A stretch of 64,000 nucleotides of DNA from the NCBI GenBank assembly GCA_030867875.1, contig JAOWCC010001589.1, positions 147,719,745 through 147,783,744 of the forward strand, read 5' to 3'. The notes beneath the pieces are model-generated. The model saw nothing but the letters and a program-made list of their open reading frames with translations, ran no database searches and was not told the origin of the DNA. This DNA comes from Actinernus sp. WN-2022 (taxonomy: Eukaryota; Cnidaria; Anthozoa; Actiniaria; Actinernidae). Made by a program: the position numbers and the translations under genes. Every line of letters begins with the position of its first letter. Within the stretch, counting starts at the first letter, position 1. This document shows positions 36,998 through 51,559 of this stretch, piece by piece.

Positions 36998-39035
36998 AAT
37001 AACAAAAATGCATACTTCACATAAAATTTAGAGTTTCATGTTTGCACTTACCTCAATTTAGGTCTCCCAACACCTAAACTTGCCCAGAACCAAGCCATTC
37101 TGTCCACAAGCACTTCACATCTTTATCCTGGTAGCATCAGAACACCAATGGATTAAGTTGGAGAAAGAAATGAAGAAAAAAATCAACATCTTCAAAAATG
37201 GTCAAATCTGTATTTTTTGGACCAGACCGGGTAGGCAAAAAATGTCAGATTTCTGACAAAAACTAAAAAACCACTCAATATGCTTCAAAACGATGGCAAA
37301 CAATCTGCTGATAGTTAACAGACATGATTGGATTAAGTTGGAGAAAGAAATGAAGAAAAAAATCAACATCTTCAAAAATGGTCAAATCTGTATTTTTTGG
37401 ACCAGACCGGGTAGGCAAAAAATATCAGATTTCTGACAAAAACTAAAAAACCACTCAATATGCTTCAAAATGATGGCGAACAATCTGCTGATAGTTAACA
37501 GACATGATTGGATTAAGTTGGAGAAAGAATTGAAGAAAAAATCAACATCTTCAAAAATGGTCAAATCTGTATTTTTTGGACCAGACCGGGTAGGCGAAAA
37601 ATCTCAGATTTCTGACAAAAACTAAAAAACCACTCAAAATGCTTCAAAATGATGGCAAACAATCTCCTGGTAGCTTCAGAACACAAATGAAATAAGTTGG
37701 AGAAAGAATAACAAAAATGCATACTTCACATAAAATTTAGAGTTTCATGTTTGCACTTACCTCAATTTAGGTCTCCCAACACCTAAACTTGCCCAGAACC
37801 AAGCCATTCTGTCCACAAGTACTTCACATCTTTATCCTGGTAGCATCAGAACACCAATGGATTATGTTGGAGAAAGAAATGAAGAAAAAAATCAACATCT
37901 TCAAAAATGGTCAAATCTGTATTTTTTGGGCCAGACCGGGTAGGCAAAAAATATCAGATTTCTGACAAAAACTAAAAAACAACTCAATATGCTTCAAAAT
38001 GATGGCCAACAATCTGCTGATAGTTTCCAGACATGATTGGATTAAGTTGGAGAAAGAATTGAAGAAAAAATCAACATCTTCAAAAATGGTCAAATCTGTA
38101 TTTTTTGGACCAGACCGGGTAGGCGAAAAATATCAGATTTCTGACAAAAACTAAAAAACAACTCAATATGCTTCAAAATGATGGCGAACAATCTGCTGAT
38201 AGTTAACAGACATGATTGGATTAAGTTGGAGAAAGAATTGAAGAAAAAATCAACATCTTCAAAAATGGTCAAATCTGTATTTTTTGGACCAGACCGGGTA
38301 GGCGAAAAATCTCAGATTTCTGACAAAAACTAAAAAACCACTCAAAATGCTTCAAAAGGTTGGCAAACAATCTCCTGGTAGCTTGAGAACAGAAATGGAG
38401 AAAGAATTGAAGAAAAAAAATCAACATCTTCAAAAAAAACACTCAAAATGATGGCAAACAATCTCCTGGTAGCTTCAGAACACAAATGAAATAAGTTGGA
38501 GAAAGAATAACAAAAATGCATACTTCACATAAAATTTAGAGTTTCATGTTTGCACTTACCTCAATTTAGGTCTCCCAACACCTAAACTTGCCCAGAACCA
38601 AGCCATTCTGTCCACAAGCACTTCACATCTTTATCCTGGTAGCATCAGAACACCAATGGATTAAGTTGGAGAAAGAATTGAAGAAAAAAATCAACATCTT
38701 CAAAAATGGTCAAATCTGTATTTTTTGGACCAGACCGGGTAGGCAAAAAATATCAGATTTCTGACAAAAACTAAAAAACCACTCAATATGCTTCAAAACG
38801 ATGGCAAACAATCTGCTGATAGTTAACAGACATGATTGGATTAAGTTGGAGAAAGAAATGAAGAAAAAAATCAACATCTTCGAAAATGGTCAAATCTGTA
38901 TTTTTTTGACCAGACCGGGTAGGCGAAAAATCTCAGATTTCTGACAAAAACTAAAAAACCACTCAAAATGCTTCAAAATGATGGCAAACAATCTCCTGGT
39001 AGCTTCAGAACACAAATGAAATAAGGTGGAGAAAG
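36998..39035 (+). repeat. 709 + 799 + 530-bp blocks, copy B
   Basis: S at 36998, 37707 (CAAGTAC variant) and 38506. It is the duplicate of 12067-14104. One base difference noticed: the monomer tail just before S 39036 reads ATAAGGTGG (T to G at 39026) where copy A has ATAAGTTGG. Confidence 0.9.
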
Positions 39036-41904
39036 AATAACAAAAATGCATACTTCACATAAAATTTAGAGTTTCGTGTTTGCACTTACCTCAATTTAGG
39101 TCTCCCAACACCTAAACTTGCCCAGAACCAAGCCATTCTGTCCACAAGCACTTCACATCTTTATCCTGGTAGCATCAGAACACCAATGGATTATGTTGGA
39201 GAAAGAAATGAAGAAAAAAATCAACATCTTCAAAAATGGTCAAATCTGTATTTTTTGGACCAGACCGGGTAGGCAAAAAATATCAGATTTCTGACAAAAA
39301 CTAAAAAAACACTCAATATGCTTCAAAATCATGGCCAACAATCTGTTGATAGTTTCCAGACATGAATGGATTATGTTGGAGAAAGAATTGGAGAAAAAAT
39401 CAACATCTTCAAAAATGGTCAAATCTGTATTTTTTGGACCAGACCGGGTAGGCAAAAAATATCAGATTTCTGACAAAAACTAAAAAACCACTCAATATGC
39501 TTCAAAATGATGGCAAACAATCTGCTGATCGTTTCCAGACAGTTTCCAGACATGAATGGATTATGTTGGAGAAAGAATTGGAGAAAAAATCAACATCTTC
39601 AAAAATGGTCAAATCTGTATTTTTTGGACCAGACCGGGTAGGCAAAAAATATCAGATTTCTGACAAAAACTAAAAAACCACTCAATATGCTTCAAAATGA
39701 TGGCAAACAATCTGCTGATCGTTTCCAGACATGAATGGATTATGTTGGAGAAAGAATTGGAGAAAAAAATCAACATCTTCAAAAATGTTCAAATCTGTAT
39801 TTTTTGGACCAGACCGGGTAGGCAAAAAATGTCAGATTTCTGACAAAAACTAAAAAACCACTCAATATGCTTCAAAATGATGGCAAACAATCTGCTGATA
39901 GTTTCCAGACATGAATGGATTATGTTGGAGAAAGAATTGGAGAAAAAAATCAACATCTTCAAAAATGGTCAAATCTGTATTTTTTGGACCAGACCGGGTA
40001 GGCAAAAAATATCAGATTTCTGACAAAAACTAAGAAAACACTCAATATGCTTCAAAATGATGGCAAACAATCTGCTGATAGTTAACAGACATGATTGGAT
40101 TAAGTTGGAGAAAGAAATGAAGAAAAAAAATCAACATCTTCAAAAATGGTCAAATCTGTATTTTTTTGACCAGACCGGGTAGGCAAAAAATATCAGATTT
40201 CTGACAAAAACTAAAAAACAACTCAATATGCTTCAAAATGATGGCCAACAATCTGCTGATAGTTTCCAGACATGAATGGATTATGTTGGAGAAAGAATTG
40301 GAGAAAAAAATCAACATCTTCAAAAATGGTCAAATCTGTATTTTTTGGACCAGACCGGGTAGGCAAATAATATCAGATTTCTGACAAAAACTAAAAAACC
40401 ACTCAATATGCTTCAAAATGATGGCCAACAATCTGCTGATAGTTTCCAGACATGAATGGATTATGTTGGAGAAAGAATTGGAGAAAAAAATCAACATCTT
40501 CAAAAATGGTCAAATCTGTATTTTTTGGACCAGACCGGGTAGGCAAAAAATATCAGATTTCTGACAAAAACTAAAAAACCACTCAATATGCTTCAAAAGG
40601 TTGGCAAACAATCTCCTGGTAGCTTGAGAACAGAAATGGAGAAAGAATTGAAGAAAAAAATCAACATCTTCAAAAAAAACACTCAAAATGATGGCAAACA
40701 ATCTCCTGGTAGCTTCAGAACACAAATGAAATAAGTTGGAGAAAGAATAACAAAAATGCATACTTCACATAAAATTTAGAGTTTCATGTTTGCACTTACC
40801 TCAATTTAGGTCTCCCAACACCTAAACTTGCCCAGAACCAAGCCATTCTGTCCACAAGCACTTCACATCTTTATCCTGGTAGCATCAGAACACCAATGGA
40901 TTAAGTTGGAGAAAGAAATGAAGAAAAAAATCAACATCTTCAAAAATGGTCAAATCTGTATTTTTTGGACCAGACCGGGTAGGCAAAAAATGTCAGATTT
41001 CTGACAAAAACTAAAAAACCACTCAATATGCTTCAAAACGATGGCAAACAATCTGCTGATAGTTAACAGACATGATTGGATTAAGTTGGAGAAAGAAATG
41101 AAGAAAAAAATCAACATCTTCAAAAATGGTCAAATCTGTATTTTTTGGACCAGACCGGGTAGGCAAAAAATATCAGATTTCTGACAAAAACTAAAAAACC
41201 ACTCAATATGCTTCAAAATGATGGCCAACAATCTGCTGATAGTTTCCAGACATGAATGGATTATGTTGGAGAAAGAATTGGAGAAAAAAATCAACATCTT
41301 CAAAAATGGTCAAATCTGTATTTTTTGGACCAGACCGGGTAGGCAAAAAATATCAGATTTCTGACAAAAACTAAAAAAACACTCAATATGCTTCAAAATC
41401 ATGGCCAACAATCTGCTGATAGTTTCCAGACATGAATGGATTATGTTGGAGAAAGAATTGGAGAAAAAATCAACATCTTCAAAAATGGTCAAATCTGTAT
41501 TTTTTGGACCAGACCGGGTAGGCAAAAAATATCAGATTTCTGACAAAAACTAAAAAACCACTCAATATGCTTCAAAATGATGGCGAACAATCTGCTGATA
41601 GTTAACAGACATGATTGGATTAAGTTGGAGAAAGAATTGAAGAAAAAATCAACATCTTCAAAAATGGTCAAATCTGTATTTTTTGGACCAGACCGGGTAG
41701 GCGAAAAATCTCAGATTTCTGACAAAAACTAAAAAACCACTCAAAATGCTTCAAAAGGTTGGCAAACAATCTCCTGGTAGCTTGAGAACAGAAATGGAGA
41801 AAGAATTGAAGAAAAAAAATCAACATCTTCAAAAAAAACACTCAAAATGATGGCAAACAATCTCCTGGTAGCTTCAGAACACAAATGAAATAAGTTGGAG
41901 AAAG
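39036..41904 (+). repeat. 1710 + 1159-bp blocks, copy B
   Basis: Duplicate of 14105-16973, including the 11-bp tandem duplication at 39531-39552 and the AATGTTCAA variant near 39788. S copies are at 39036 and 40746. Confidence 0.92.
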
Positions 41905-43600
41905 AATAACAAAAATGCATACTTCACATAAAATTTAGAGTTTCGTGTTTGCACTTACCTCAATTTAGGTCTCCCAACACCTAAACTTGCCCAGAACCAA
42001 GCCATTCTGTCCACAAGCACTTCACATCTTTATCCTGGTAGCATCAGAACACCAATGGATTATGTTGGAGAAAGAAATGAAGAAAAAAATCAACATCTTC
42101 AAAAATGGTCAAATCTGTATTTTTTGGACCAGACCGGGTAGGCAAAAAATATCAGATTTCTGACAAAAACTAAAAAACCACTCAATATGCTTCAAAATGA
42201 TGGCCAACAATCTGCTGATAGTTTCCAGACATGAATGGATTATGTTGGAGAAAGAATTGGAGAAAAAAATCAACATCTTCAAAAATGGTCAAATCTGTAT
42301 TTTTTGGACCAGACCGGGTAGGCAAAAAATATCAGATTTCTGACAAAAACTAAAAAAACACTCAATATGCTTCAAAATCATGGCCAACAATCTGTTGATA
42401 GTTTCCAGACATGAATGGATTATGTTGGAGAAAGAATTGGAGAAAAAATCAACATCTTCAAAAATGGTCAAATCTGTATTTTTTGGACCAGACCGGGTAG
42501 GCAAAAAATATCAGATTTCTGACAAAAACTAAAAAACCACTCAATATGCTTCAAAATGATGGCGAACAATCTGCTGATAGTTAACAGACATGATTGGATT
42601 AAGTTGGAGAAAGAATTGAAGAAAAAATCAACATCTTCAAAAATGGTCAAATCTGTATTTTTTGGACCAGACCGGGTAGGCAAAAAATGTCAGATTTCTG
42701 ACAAAAACTAAAAAACCACTCAATATGCTTCAAAACGATGGCAAACAATCTGCTGATAGTTAACAGACATGATTGGATTAAGTTGGAGAAAGAAATGAAG
42801 AAAAAAATCAACATCTTCAAAAATGGTCAAATCTGTATTTTTTGGACCAGACCGGGTAGGCAAAAAATATCAGATTTCTGACAAAAACTAAAAAACCACT
42901 CAATATGCTTCAAAATGATGGCCAACAATCTGCTGATAGTTTCCAGACATGAATGGATTATGTTGGAGAAAGAATTGGAGAAAAAAATCAACATCTTCAA
43001 AAATGGTCAAATCTGTATTTTTTGGACCAGACCGGGTAGGCAAAAAATATCAGATTTCTGACAAAAACTAAAAAAACACTCAATATGCTTCAAAATCATG
43101 GCCAACAATCTGCTGATAGTTTCCAGACATGAATGGATTATGTTGGAGAAAGAATTGGAGAAAAAATCAACATCTTCAAAAATGGTCAAATCTGTATTTT
43201 TTGGACCAGACCGGGTAGGCAAAAAATATCAGATTTCTGACAAAAACTAAAAAACCACTCAATATGCTTCAAAATGATGGCGAACAATCTGCTGATAGTT
43301 AACAGACATGATTGGATTAAGTTGGAGAAAGAATTGAAGAAAAAATCAACATCTTAAAAAATGGTCAAATCTGTATTTTTTGGACCAGACCGGGTAGGCG
43401 AAAAATCTCAGATTTCTGACAAAAACTAAAAAACCACTCAAAATGCTCCAAAGGTTGGCAAACAATCTCCTGGTAGCTTGAGAACAGAAATGGAGAAAGA
43501 ATTGAAGAAAAAAAATCAACATCTTCAAAAAAAACACTCAAAATGATGGCAAACAATCTCCTGGTAGCTTCAGAACACAAATGAAATAAGTTGGAGAAAG
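41905..43600 (+). repeat. 1696-bp block, copy B
   Basis: Duplicate of 16974-18670 and one base shorter. Near 43446-43451 it reads GCTCCAAAGG where copy A has GCTTCAAAAGG (one substitution and one lost A). CTTAAAAAATGG is shared with A. Confidence 0.9.
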
Positions 43601-45280
43601 AATAACAAAAATGCATACTTCACATAAAATTTAGAGTTTCATGTTTGCACTTACCTCAATTTAGGTCTCCCAACACCTAAACTTGCCCAGAACCAAGCCA
43701 TTCTGTCCACAAGCACTTCACATCTTTATCCTGGTAGCATCAGAACACCAATGGATTAAGTTGGAGAAAGAATTGAAGAAAAAAATCAACATCTTCAAAA
43801 ATGGTCAAATCTGTATTTTTTGGACCAGACCGGGTAGGCAAAAAATATCAGATTTCTGACAAAAACTAAAAAACCACTCAATATGCTTCAAAACGATGGC
43901 AAACAATCTGCTGATAGTTAACAGACATGATTGGATTAAGTTGGAGAAAGAAATGAAGAAAAAAATCAACATCTTCGAAAATGGTCAAATCTGTATTTTT
44001 TTGACCAGACCGGGTAGGCGAAAAATCTCAGATTTCTGACAAAAACTAAAAAACCACTCAAAATGCTTCAAAATGATGGCAAACAATCTCCTGGTAGCTT
44101 CAGAACACAAATGAAATAAGTTGGAGAAAGAATAACAAAAATGCATACTTCACATAAAATTTAGAGTTTCGTGTTTGCACTTACCTCAATTTAGGTCTCC
44201 CAACACCTAAACTTGCCCAGAACCAAGCCATTCTGTCCACAAGCACTTCACATCTTTATCCTGGTAGCATCAGAACACCAATGGATTATGTTGGAGAAAG
44301 AAATGAAGAAAAAAATCAACATCTTCAAAAATGGTCAAATCTGTATTTTTTGGACCAGACCGGGTAGGCAAAAAATATCAGATTTCTGACAAAAACTAAA
44401 AAACCACTCAATATGCTTCAAAATGATGGCCAACAATCTGCTGATAGTTTCCAGACATGAATGGATTATGTTGGAGAAAGAATTGGAGAAAAAAATCAAC
44501 ATCTTCAAAAATGGTCAAATCTGTATTTTTTGGACCAGACCGGGTAGGCAAAAAATATCAGATTTCTGACAAAAACTAAAAAAACACTCAATATGCTTCA
44601 AAATCATGGCCAACAATCTGTTGATAGTTTCCAGACATGAATGGATTATGTTGGAGAAAGAATTGGAGAAAAAATCAACATCTTCAAAAATGGTCAAATC
44701 TGTATTTTTTGGACCAGACCGGGTAGGCAAAAAATATCAGATTTCTGACAAAAACTAAAAAACCACTCAATATGCTTCAAAATGATGGCGAACAATCTGC
44801 TGATAGTTAACAGACATGATTGGATTAAGTTGGAGAAAGAATTGAAGAAAAAATCAACATCTTCAAAAATGGTCAAATCTGTATTTTTTTGGACCAGACC
44901 GGGTAGGCAAAAAATATCAGATTTCTGACAAAAACTAAAAAACCACTCAACATGCTTCAAAAGGTTGGCAAACAATCTCCTGGTAGCTTGAGAACAGAAA
45001 TGGAGAAAGAATTGAAGAAAAAACTCAACATCTTCAAAAATGGTCAAATCTGTATTTTTTGGACCAGACCGGGTAGGCGAAAAATCTCAGATTTCTGACA
45101 AAAACTAAAAAACCACTCAAAATGCTTCAAAAGGTTGGCAAACAATCTCCTGGTAGCTTGAGAACAGAAATGGAGAAAGAATTGAAGAAAAAAAATCAAC
45201 ATCTTCAAAAAAAACACTCAAAATGATGGCAAACAATCTCCTGGTAGCTTCAGAACACAAATGAAATAAGTTGGAGAAAG
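43601..45280 (+). repeat. 1680-bp HOR, run B1 copy 1
   Basis: Canonical S-M180-M180 / S-M180-M180-M179-M170-M170-M100 unit, with S at 43601 and 44131. It has GATTTCTGAC in the short half, unlike the next two copies. The corresponding place in copy A lacks one M180 (18671-20170). Confidence 0.94.
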
Positions 45281-46960
45281 AATAACAAAAATGCATACTT
45301 CACATAAAATTTAGAGTTTCATGTTTGCACTTACCTCAATTTAGGTCTCCCAACACCTAAACTTGCCCAGAACCAAGCCATTCTGTCCACAAGCACTTCA
45401 CATCTTTATCCTGGTAGCATCAGAACACCAATGGATTAAGTTGGAGAAAGAATTGAAGAAAAAAATCAACATCTTCAAAAATGGTCAAATCTGTATTTTT
45501 TGGACCAGACCGGGTAGGCAAAAAATATCAGATTTCTGACAAAAACTAAAAAACCACTCAATATGCTTCAAAACGATGGCAAACAATCTGCTGATAGTTA
45601 ACAGACATGATTGGATTAAGTTGGAGAAAGAAATGAAGAAAAAAATCAACATCTTCGAAAATGGTCAAATCTGTATTTTTTTGACCAGACCGGGTAGGCG
45701 AAAAATCTCAGATTTCCGACAAAAACTAAAAAACCACTCAAAATGCTTCAAAATGATGGCAAACAATCTCCTGGTAGCTTCAGAACACAAATGAAATAAG
45801 TTGGAGAAAGAATAACAAAAATGCATACTTCACATAAAATTTAGAGTTTCGTGTTTGCACTTACCTCAATTTAGGTCTCCCAACACCTAAACTTGCCCAG
45901 AACCAAGCCATTCTGTCCACAAGCACTTCACATCTTTATCCTGGTAGCATCAGAACACCAATGGATTATGTTGGAGAAAGAAATGAAGAAAAAAATCAAC
46001 ATCTTCAAAAATGGTCAAATCTGTATTTTTTGGACCAGACCGGGTAGGCAAAAAATATCAGATTTCTGACAAAAACTAAAAAACCACTCAATATGCTTCA
46101 AAATGATGGCCAACAATCTGCTGATAGTTTCCAGACATGAATGGATTATGTTGGAGAAAGAATTGGAGAAAAAAATCAACATCTTCAAAAATGGTCAAAT
46201 CTGTATTTTTTGGACCAGACCGGGTAGGCAAAAAATATCAGATTTCTGACAAAAACTAAAAAAACACTCAATATGCTTCAAAATCATGGCCAACAATCTG
46301 TTGATAGTTTCCAGACATGAATGGATTATGTTGGAGAAAGAATTGGAGAAAAAATCAACATCTTCAAAAATGGTCAAATCTGTATTTTTTGGACCAGACC
46401 GGGTAGGCAAAAAATATCAGATTTCTGACAAAAACTAAAAAACCACTCAATATGCTTCAAAATGATGGCGAACAATCTGCTGATAGTTAACAGACATGAT
46501 TGGATTAAGTTGGAGAAAGAATTGAAGAAAAAATCAACATCTTCAAAAATGGTCAAATCTGTATTTTTTTGGACCAGACCGGGTAGGCAAAAAATATCAG
46601 ATTTCTGACAAAAACTAAAAAACCACTCAACATGCTTCAAAAGGTTGGCAAACAATCTCCTGGTAGCTTGAGAACAGAAATGGAGAAAGAATTGAAGAAA
46701 AAACTCAACATCTTCAAAAATGGTCAAATCTGTATTTTTTGGACCAGACCGGGTAGGCGAAAAATCTCAGATTTCTGACAAAAACTAAAAAACCACTCAA
46801 AATGCTTCAAAAGGTTGGCAAACAATCTCCTGGTAGCTTGAGAACAGAAATGGAGAAAGAATTGAAGAAAAAAAATCAACATCTTCAAAAAAAACACTCA
46901 AAATGATGGCAAACAATCTCCTGGTAGCTTCAGAACACAAATGAAATAAGTTGGAGAAAG
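45281..46960 (+). repeat. 1680-bp HOR, run B1 copy 2
   Basis: S 45281-45450, M180, M180 (with GATTTCCGAC near 45711-45720), S 45811-45980, M180 45981-46160, M180 46161-46340, M179 46341-46519, M170 46520-46689, M170 46690-46859, M100 type 46860-46960. This is the reference dissection for the HOR. Confidence 0.95.
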
Positions 46961-48640
46961 AATAACAAAAATGCATACTTCACATAAAATTTAGAGTTTC
47001 ATGTTTGCACTTACCTCAATTTAGGTCTCCCAACACCTAAACTTGCCCAGAACCAAGCCATTCTGTCCACAAGCACTTCACATCTTTATCCTGGTAGCAT
47101 CAGAACACCAATGGATTAAGTTGGAGAAAGAATTGAAGAAAAAAATCAACATCTTCAAAAATGGTCAAATCTGTATTTTTTGGACCAGACCGGGTAGGCA
47201 AAAAATATCAGATTTCTGACAAAAACTAAAAAACCACTCAATATGCTTCAAAACGATGGCAAACAATCTGCTGATAGTTAACAGACATGATTGGATTAAG
47301 TTGGAGAAAGAAATGAAGAAAAAAATCAACATCTTCGAAAATGGTCAAATCTGTATTTTTTTGACCAGACCGGGTAGGCGAAAAATCTCAGATTTCCGAC
47401 AAAAACTAAAAAACCACTCAAAATGCTTCAAAATGATGGCAAACAATCTCCTGGTAGCTTCAGAACACAAATGAAATAAGTTGGAGAAAGAATAACAAAA
47501 ATGCATACTTCACATAAAATTTAGAGTTTCGTGTTTGCACTTACCTCAATTTAGGTCTCCCAACACCTAAACTTGCCCAGAACCAAGCCATTCTGTCCAC
47601 AAGCACTTCACATCTTTATCCTGGTAGCATCAGAACACCAATGGATTATGTTGGAGAAAGAAATGAAGAAAAAAATCAACATCTTCAAAAATGGTCAAAT
47701 CTGTATTTTTTGGACCAGACCGGGTAGGCAAAAAATATCAGATTTCTGACAAAAACTAAAAAACCACTCAATATGCTTCAAAATGATGGCCAACAATCTG
47801 CTGATAGTTTCCAGACATGAATGGATTATGTTGGAGAAAGAATTGGAGAAAAAAATCAACATCTTCAAAAATGGTCAAATCTGTATTTTTTGGACCAGAC
47901 CGGGTAGGCAAAAAATATCAGATTTCTGACAAAAACTAAAAAAACACTCAATATGCTTCAAAATCATGGCCAACAATCTGTTGATAGTTTCCAGACATGA
48001 ATGGATTATGTTGGAGAAAGAATTGGAGAAAAAATCAACATCTTCAAAAATGGTCAAATCTGTATTTTTTGGACCAGACCGGGTAGGCAAAAAATATCAG
48101 ATTTCTGACAAAAACTAAAAAACCACTCAATATGCTTCAAAATGATGGCGAACAATCTGCTGATAGTTAACAGACATGATTGGATTAAGTTGGAGAAAGA
48201 ATTGAAGAAAAAATCAACATCTTCAAAAATGGTCAAATCTGTATTTTTTTGGACCAGACCGGGTAGGCAAAAAATATCAGATTTCTGACAAAAACTAAAA
48301 AACCACTCAACATGCTTCAAAAGGTTGGCAAACAATCTCCTGGTAGCTTGAGAACAGAAATGGAGAAAGAATTGAAGAAAAAACTCAACATCTTCAAAAA
48401 TGGTCAAATCTGTATTTTTTGGACCAGACCGGGTAGGCGAAAAATCTCAGATTTCTGACAAAAACTAAAAAACCACTCAAAATGCTTCAAAAGGTTGGCA
48501 AACAATCTCCTGGTAGCTTGAGAACAGAAATGGAGAAAGAATTGAAGAAAAAAAATCAACATCTTCAAAAAAAACACTCAAAATGATGGCAAACAATCTC
48601 CTGGTAGCTTCAGAACACAAATGAAATAAGTTGGAGAAAG
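46961..48640 (+). repeat. 1680-bp HOR, run B1 copy 3
   Basis: I see no difference by eye from 45281-46960, including GATTTCCGAC near 47391-47400. Two adjacent units this similar imply recent tandem duplication. One of them is absent from copy A. Confidence 0.94.
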
Positions 48641-50409
48641 AATAACAAAAATGCATACTTCACATAAAATTTAGAGTTTCATGTTTGCACTTACCTCAAT
48701 TTAGGTCTCCCAACACCTAAACTTGCCCAGAACCAAGCCATTCTGTCCACAAGCACTTCACATCTTTATCCTGGTAGCATCAGAACACCAATGGATTAAG
48801 TTGGAGAAAGAATTGAAGAAAAAAATCAACATCTTCAAAAATGGTCAAATCTGTATTTTTTGGACCAGACCGGGTAGGCAAAAAATATCAGATTTCTGAC
48901 AAAAACTAAAAAACCACTCAATATGCTTCAAAACGATGGCAAACAATCTGCTGATAGTTAACAGACATGATTGGATTAAGTTGGAGAAAGAAATGAAGAA
49001 AAAAATCAACATCTTCGAAAATGGTCAAATCTGTATTTTTTTGACCAGACCGGGTAGGCGAAAAATCTCAGATTTCCGACAAAAACTAAAAAACCACTCA
49101 AAATGCTTCAAAATGATGGCAAACAATCTCCTGGTAGCTTCAAAACACAAATGAAATAAGTTGGAGAAAGAATAACAAAAATGCATACTTCACATAAAAT
49201 TTAGAGTTTCGTGTTTGCACTTACCTCAATTTAGGTCTCCCAACACCTAAACTTGCCCAGAACCAAGCCATTCTGTCCACAAGCACTTCACATCTTTATC
49301 CTGGTAGCATCAGAACACCAATGGATTATGTTGGAGAAAGAAATGAAGAAAAAAATCAACATCTTCAAAAATGGTCAAATCTGTATTTTTTGGACCAGAC
49401 CGGGTAGGCAAAAAATATCAGATTTCTGACAAAAACTAAAAAACCACTCAATATGCTTCAAAATGATGGCCAACAATCTGCTGATAGTTTCCAGACATGA
49501 ATGGATTATGTTGGAGAAAGAATTGGAGAAAAAAATCAACATCTTCAAAAATGGTCAAATCTGTATTTTTTGGACCAGACCGGGTAGGCAAAAAATATCA
49601 GATTTCTGACAAAAACTAAAAAAACACTCAATATGCTTCAAAATCATGGCCAACAATCTGCTGATAGTTTCCAGACATGAATGGATTATGTTGGAGAAAG
49701 AATTGGAGAAAAAATCAACATCTTCAAAAATGGTCAAATCTGTATTTTTTGGACCAGACCGGGTAGGCAAAAAATATCAGATTTCTGACAAAAACTAAAA
49801 AACCACTCAATATGCTTCAAAATGATGGCGAACAATCTGCTGATAGTTAACAGACATGATTGGATTAAGTTGGAGAAAGAATTGAAGAAAAAATCAACAT
49901 CTTCAAAAATGGTCAAATCTGTATTTTTTTGGACCAGACCGGGTAGGCAAAAAATATCAGATTTCTGACAAAAACTAAAAAACCACTCAATATGCTTCAA
50001 AATGATGGCGAACAATCTGCTGATAGTTAACAGACATGATTGGATTAAGTTGGAGAAAGAATTGAAGAAAAAATCAACATCTTCAAAAATGGTCAAATCT
50101 GTATTTTTTTGGACCAGACCGGGTAGGCAAAAAATATCAGATTTCTGACAAAAACTAAAAAACCACTCAACATGCTTCAAAAGGTTGGCAAACAATCTCC
50201 TGGTAGCTTGAGAACAGAAATGGAGAAAGAATTGAAGAAAAAACTCAACATCTTCAAAAATGGTCAAATCTGTATTTTTTGGATCAGACCGGGTAGGCGA
50301 AAAATCTCAGATTTCTGACAAAAACTAAAAAACCACTCAAAATGCTTCAAAATGATGGCAAACAATCTCCTGGTAGCTTCAGAACACAAATGAAATAAGT
50401 TGGAGAAAG
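48641..50409 (+). repeat. 530 + 1239-bp blocks, copy B
   Basis: 530-bp module at 48641-49170 with GATTTCCGAC and the CTTCAAAACACAA tail, then the 1239-bp block from S 49171. The CAAAACAC tail is otherwise seen only at 21201-21210 in copy A, which identifies the right parent of the chimeric block 20701-21230. Position 50284 is T where A has C. Confidence 0.9.
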
Positions 50410-51559
50410 AATAACAAAAATGCATACTTCACATAAAATTTAGAGTTTCGTGTTTGCACTTACCTCAATTTAGGTCTCCCAACACCTAAACTTGCCCAGA
50501 ACCAAGCCATTCTGTCCACAAGCACTTCACATCTTTATCCTGGTAGCATCAGAACACCAATGGATTATGTTGGAGAAAGAAATGAAGAAAAAAATCAACA
50601 TCTTCAAAAATGGTCAAATCTGTATTTTTTGGACCAGACCGGGTAGGCAAAAAATATCAGATTTCTGACAAAAACTAAAAAACCACTCAATATGCTTCAA
50701 AATGATGGCCAACAATCTGCTGATAGTTTCCAGACATGAATGGATTATGTTGGAGAAAGAATTGGAGAAAAAAATCAACATCTTCAAAAATGGTCAAATC
50801 TGTATTTTTTGGACCAGACCGGGTAGGCAAAAAATATCAGATTTCTGACAAAAACTAAAAAAACACTCAATATGCTTCAAAATCATGGCCAACAATCTGC
50901 TGATAGTTTCCAGACATGAATGGATTATGTTGGAGAAAGAATTGGAGAAAAAATCAACATCTTCAAAATGGTCAAATCTGTATTTTTTGGACCAGACCGG
51001 GTAGGCAAAAAATATCAGATTTCTGACAAAAACTAAAAAACCACTCAATATGCTTCAAAATGATGGCGAACAATCTGCTGATAGTTAACAGACATGATTG
51101 GATTAAGTTGGAGAAAGAATTGAAGAAAAAATCAACATCTTCAAAAATGGTCAAATCTGTATTTTTTTGGACCAGACCGGGTAGGCAAAAAATATCAGAT
51201 TTCTGACAAAAACTAAAAAAACACTCAACATACTTCAAAAGGTTGGCAAACAATCTCCTGGTAGCTTGAGAACAGAAATGGAGAAAGAATTGAAGAAAAA
51301 ACTCAACATCTTCAAAAATGGTCAAATCTGTATTTTTTGGACCAGACCGGGTAGGCGAAAAATCTCAGATTTCTGACAAAAACTAAAAAACCACTCAAAA
51401 TGCTTCAAAAGGTTGGCAAACAATCTCCTGGTAGCTTGAGAACAGAAATGGAGAAAGAATTGAAGAAAAAAAATCAACATCTTCAAAAAAAAACACTCAA
51501 AATGATGGCAAACAATCTCCTGGTAGCTTCAGAACACAAATGAAATAAGTTGGAGAAAG
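50410..51559 (+). repeat. Long HOR half, 1150 bp, copy B
   Basis: Duplicate of 22470-23620 with one A missing in CTTCAAAATGG near 50966, which shifts the minus-strand frame. It shares the CAACATACTTC variant. Confidence 0.9.
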
